Positions 60,175-64,000 of a stretch of 64,000 bases of DNA are shown here, piece after piece. Source of the stretch: Rhinopithecus roxellana (lineage: Eukaryota > Chordata > Mammalia > Primates > Cercopithecidae). Within the stretch, counting starts at the first letter, position 1. Every line of letters starts with the position of its first letter. The position numbers were made by a program, and so were the translations under genes. The stretch lies in NCBI RefSeq assembly GCF_007565055.1, contig NC_044557.1:78626595-78690594 (forward strand). The letters run 5' to 3'. A model generated the notes under the pieces. That model was not told the origin of the DNA. It made no database searches and saw only the letters and a program-made list of their open reading frames with translations.

Positions 60175-60790
60175 GTGTTGGAAGTGATGCAAGTTAGCCT
60201 GGAAGGAAGTGTGAAGTTTTGTAATTCATGTGTATTTTTGCTATTTTCACAAAGGTGACTTTGTATATTCAGGAATTAATAAGTAGTAGAATCTGATAGT
60301 AATGGAGAGTTCTAGCTGCATAAGTAGTAGAAGTTGTCATAAGGGAGATTTGTTGGAACTGGGCTGTATTGAATACCAAGCTAAAAAAGATCTATTACAT
60401 TTAAGACCCAGCTTAGACTAGCAAGGCTTTTATTAAAATATTGTGGATCCATTTCCAATAAATTACTGCCTTTTTGAATTACTAAAAGTAATATGGAATA
60501 TATGGAAACCATTATCTTTATCAAACTGTCTAATTGCTAAATTATAAAGAAATGAACTTTACCAAGGGCTAGGTTCCCAATTCCCATATACCTGAGCCTT
60601 TGAAATATTTACTTGAGTATTTATCTTAAACTATAAAGATAATAAGATGTTTCATTAATTTTCAAATTAATGCAGAAGTTTGAGGGAAAAGATGTTCTGC
60701 TAAACAATTCAAATATATATTTAAATATGTTAAATACATTAAATACAAATCATTTTAAATATGTATTTACTAAAATACATTTATAATAGT
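60175..60790. other. Unique AT-rich sequence
   Basis: No exon or assignable repeat seen. Confidence 0.5.
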
Positions 60791-61205
60791 CTCTCATTAT
60801 CTAGGATATTGCTTTCCTCAGTTCTAGTTACCCGTGGTCAGTAGTGGTTGGAAAATATTAAATGGAAAATTCCAAAACCAAGTTTTAAATTGTGTCCCCT
60901 TTTAGTAGGACAATACAATCTCATGCTGTCCCACAGTTCCTGCCAGGGATGCAAAATATCCTTTTGCCCAGCATATCAAGATTATATATGCTACCTGCCC
61001 ACTAGTCACTCAGAGGCCATCTTGGTCATTTGGAACAGTTTGGAACAATTTGGACAATTGGAAAATATTTGTTCCAGTTTGGAACATTTGGAACAATTTG
61101 GAAACAAATGTAGTATATGCAAGGTTTGTTACTAACCATGGTTTCAGGAATCCACTGGGAGTCTTTGAACATAACCGCTACAAATAAGAAGGACCAACTG
61201 CAATA
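60790..61205 (+). mobile_element. Tigger-like DNA transposon remnant
   Basis: TAGTTACCCGTGGTCAGTAG, AATATTAAATGGAAAATTCC, GTCCCACAGTTCCTGCCAGG, GCCCACTAGTCACTC and GGTTTCAGGAATCCACTGGG run in the order of a non-autonomous Tigger/pogo element. It ends AGAAGGACCAACTGCAATAG. Terminal repeats are decayed. The internal tandem repeat is listed separately. Confidence 0.6.
61025..61105 (+). repeat. Short tandem array of a TTTGGAACA unit
   Basis: About six imperfect copies of a 9-11-bp unit (ATTTGGAACA, GTTTGGAACA, ATTTGGACA) inside the transposon remnant. Confidence 0.88.
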
Positions 61206-62785
61206 GCTTTTATTTTAATGGGACTTATGTGTAGGAGATGACTAGTTACAAAACAATTCTTAGACCAGTGTGAGATAACTAGTAGTTAGGGCTACAGAAT
61301 CAACATACTAAAATTGAACACAATAAAAATGGTTTCATTGACTTTAGAAACTGACCTGAAATTAAGACAAAGAAAGTAGCATTGAAGCCATGAAAAACCT
61401 ATTTTCTGTCTAATAAAGTAGTAACACAGGATTATATTGTGTTGGGTCAGTGGCAGCATGCTGATTTATGATCATCACAGAGTAAAGGGCAACATGGATG
61501 CATTTATACACACTGATACACAGTGATTCTGAATTAGAGCTACCAGATGTTGTTGGCACCTTTTACTATGAGATTTGGTTCATTTAGTCAAAACGATTAG
61601 TATGAAAGCACATGGTAGAATGAATCTACTATCCTGTAAGCAAAGCTGAGGCAATGATGGAGCAAAATAGCTTATCCACAGCAAGTCAGCGGGAAGTTTT
61701 ATTCTGTCACCTCTCTTCATTAATCTGTACACATGACTGCTTGGAGAGAGAGCAAGTTGATTAGGTCTGCAGCACCATCAGCATGCAGACACTCATCACT
61801 ACTTCTCATTTTCATATGACCCAGATGGTGTAGCTGCTTGACTGCAATTTTCCTTTATATGTGTTTTTAATAGGTTCCTTTTTTAGATATTGACTTTGTG
61901 CACTCTTCTGAATATTTAAAGCCAAACTGAATTTTCTTCAGTCCTAGTAACAACTTGAAGTAACCACATACTGAAAATAAATTCATGTAATAAAAAAGAT
62001 TGCTAATTTTCCTGTGCCTAAAAGGAACTCACCATGTCAAAAACTCTTAGTTAACTGTTTTCTGCAATATTTTAGGGAAATATAGGTGACATGAGTATCC
62101 AGTATACAGTTGATAAAATGGAGGCAGCATGTCACGTTAAGAAAGCATTAACAAATAAAATTGAATTTTATATAAGATCCTACTATTAATCCGATAAAAC
62201 AAACCAGTTTTATAAATGAGGATATTTAAGTGAGGAGAATGTAAATTTTGTGAGTGTAGTTACACATGGTTTGCTTTAAACCCTAAAGTTATGTTTCCAC
62301 TTTACCTTATTGTTAAAACTAATGTTTGTGTATCCTAGACATCAGCTGGAGTACCCTATGCCTTTAAACATAGCTGTAATCACCTTGAATCCCCTTTATG
62401 TGGAAAATCCATCGTCTTGTCTGTAATGTAAGTCTGTGAATTCCCAAAGGTAAGGCCACCCCCAGAGTGTGTGCTTCTCAAGACAAATATTTTATATCAG
62501 ATCCTTGTTCATATAAACAATTTAACTAAGAATATGTTATAAAATTCATTGGCATACCTGAGGTACAGTGATTTATTGATGATGATTTAGAATAATGGGT
62601 AGAAGAGAGATACATTATTGTCTAAACCAGTGCATGTGAAAAGTCTTCATATGATGCATGCACCATTGTTTTTCCTATTCATGTCCAGGAAATCTTTTCA
62701 GCTTAATTTACTTTATCTTACTGTAAGAAACAGGGAGCAATACTACTGCTATCACAGTGCCATGACTGTTTAGAAATCATTTATA
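61206..62785. other. Unique sequence, no gene seen
   Basis: No exon or repeat that I can name. 61640-61850 is less AT-biased and could be conserved non-coding DNA. Confidence 0.45.
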
Positions 62786-62790
62786 GTAAG

Positions 62791-62954
62791 CCAGCTTGGT
62801 AGCTTATGGCTATAATCCCAACACTTTTTGGGAAGCTGACGCAGGAAGGATCCCTTGCGTCCAGGAGTTCCAGGCTGCAGTGAGCTGTGATCATGCCACT
62901 GCACTTCAGCCTGGGCAACACAGTGAGACCCTGTCTCTTAAAAGAAAAAAAAAA
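62791..62954 (+). mobile_element. FRAM (free right Alu monomer)
   Basis: A single 7SL-derived arm: a head like TGGCTATAATCCCAACAC joins GGAGTTCCAGGCTGCAGTG and ATGCCACTGCACTTCAGCC, about 165 bp including an A-rich tail. That is the FRAM layout, a precursor of the Alu right arm, and not a deleted dimer. Confidence 0.75.
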
Positions 62955-62998
62955 GTTGGAAAATTTTACCTCTGCAATTCCTCTGTAACATTTATTTA

Positions 62999-63172
62999 TT
63001 TATTTATTATTTATGTGGGGGTTTTTGTTGTTGTTGTTTTTTTGACAGAGTCTCGCTCTGTCACCGAGGCTGGAGTGCAGTGGCACGATCTCGGCTCACT
63101 GCAAGCTCACCTCCCAGGTTCACGCCATTCCCCTGCCTCAGCCTCGCGAGTACCTGGGACTACAGGCGCCTG
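62999..63172 (-). mobile_element. AluY-like, 5'-truncated, antisense
   Basis: Only the right arm is present, stopping at GGACTACAGGCGCCTG. Exact duplication ACATTTATTTA (62988-62998 and 63173-63183) shows that it inserted in truncated form. The tail has TTTA and GTT units. Confidence 0.92.
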
Positions 63173-63183
63173 ACATTTATTTA

Positions 63184-64000
63184 ATGGCAGTTACATCATT
63201 ATTATGATGTTGCGCCATTTATCATGGTGCCTATGAATGTTGAGTTTCAATGACTCTAAAATATTATTACTGTGCTTCATTGAAGATGAATATAAATCCA
63301 AGAAAATGTGAATAATAATTGTTTTCTGGTCATGTTAAAATGTTATTCTACCTTTCATAGCACAAAAGTAGAGTCACACATCACCCAACCATAACTTCTC
63401 TTGAAATCTTTAGGTTATCATTGTGTTTTCTAGAATGTAATCTCTTTTAAGGTTGATGGCCTACCAACCTTCCACATAAAGTTAGATGTCAAGCTAAAGG
63501 GAAAAACGATAAGAAAAGCATGAAGAGCAGTTGACTTTTACCTGGCAAGCATAAGATTACCCTAGGAAAATAAAGTATCACACATCAATTGGAGCTGAGA
63601 AAGCATTGATTGGAATGGTCCGTTGGCATTGCAAATCTCTCATAGGAAATAGATCCGGTAACCCATGGACCACCTGAGACATATCATGGACTGGAGGTGA
63701 ACATCTTGAGTGCTGGTTGTGGGAATTTAGGGTAAAAGACGCCCAACCACTTTGGACTACCATTAACTGTAATAGACACTGCAGTCAGAATACTAACAGG
63801 CAAGGGTATAGGTGTACAGTTCAAACCCAAGAGTTAGTATGGTTGGCCCACAGCACTGATTTTTTTTCCTGGAAGATAGGGACAACAAGATAAATATACC
63901 TTGGAGAAATCACTCCCAATTCCTTAAGAAAATCATTTCTGCGTGGTAAAATTGACAGGACTCTGGGATACAACTTGTATATTACAGCAACAGAGGAAAA
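63184..64000. other. Unassigned sequence to the window end
   Basis: No exon recognised. 63580-63830 is more GC-balanced, with an open antisense stretch at 63578-63763, and looks like part of an old retroelement or unique DNA running out of the window. I cannot decide which. Confidence 0.4.

Noticed and set aside
61025..61105. CRISPR or iteron array
   Set aside because: Unit too short and imperfect, with no spacers, inside a transposon remnant in vertebrate DNA.
62791..62954. 7SL RNA or tRNA gene
   Set aside because: 7SL-derived but monomeric, diverged and A-tailed. A FRAM fits better than a functional RNA gene.
63578..63763. 61-codon antisense frame as a retroviral gag or env piece
   Set aside because: No motif is recognisable, so it stays unassigned.

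Overview
This window reads as nuclear DNA of an Old World monkey (Cercopithecidae). It is AT-rich, holds no convincing host protein-coding exon, and is built almost entirely from primate and mammalian interspersed repeats set in unique AT-rich sequence. The lineage call rests on two young Alu copies (23139-23399 and 49302-49616). Both carry GATCCGGCC before CACTGCACTCC, which I recognise as the mark of cercopithecoid AluYRa-type subfamilies; human AluY has GATCCCGCC there. L1PA, THE1, MLT1, MIR and L2 copies fit any primate. I cannot tell whether the window is intergenic or lies inside a very large intron.

Layout. 1-10 kb: a long L2 remnant, an L1 3' stub, two Alus (one with a compound GA/GAAA tail) and an MLT1 LTR. 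10-15 kb: MER5A, then a 4.5-kb 5'-truncated L1 with a broken ORF2. 15-20 kb: an antisense ERVL-class pol remnant split by a 1.2-kb L1PA. 20-24 kb: a THE1 LTR, unique sequence and a truncated AluYRa. 24-29 kb: a mosaic of old L1M pieces out of normal order, cut by a head-to-head Alu pair and another Alu. 29-48 kb: mostly unique AT-rich sequence with scattered Alu, MIR, L2 and simple repeats. It includes a stretch at 37.55-38.0 kb that keeps unusually many CpGs. 48-60 kb: a cluster of solitary LTRs (two THE1, one MLT1A-like, two ERV1-type with exact 4-bp target duplications) plus AluYRa, AluY and an old antisense L1M. 60-64 kb: a DNA-transposon remnant with a short internal tandem repeat, a FRAM monomer facing a truncated Alu, and an unassigned end.

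No gene network is visible. The functional content I can support is mobile-element biology: L1-driven insertions with target-site duplications, solo LTRs that keep promoter-like TATA and polyA signals, and nested insertions that give relative ages. Family names come from recalled consensus sequences, so subfamily calls are provisional. No tRNA, rRNA, CRISPR array or bacterial feature was seen.
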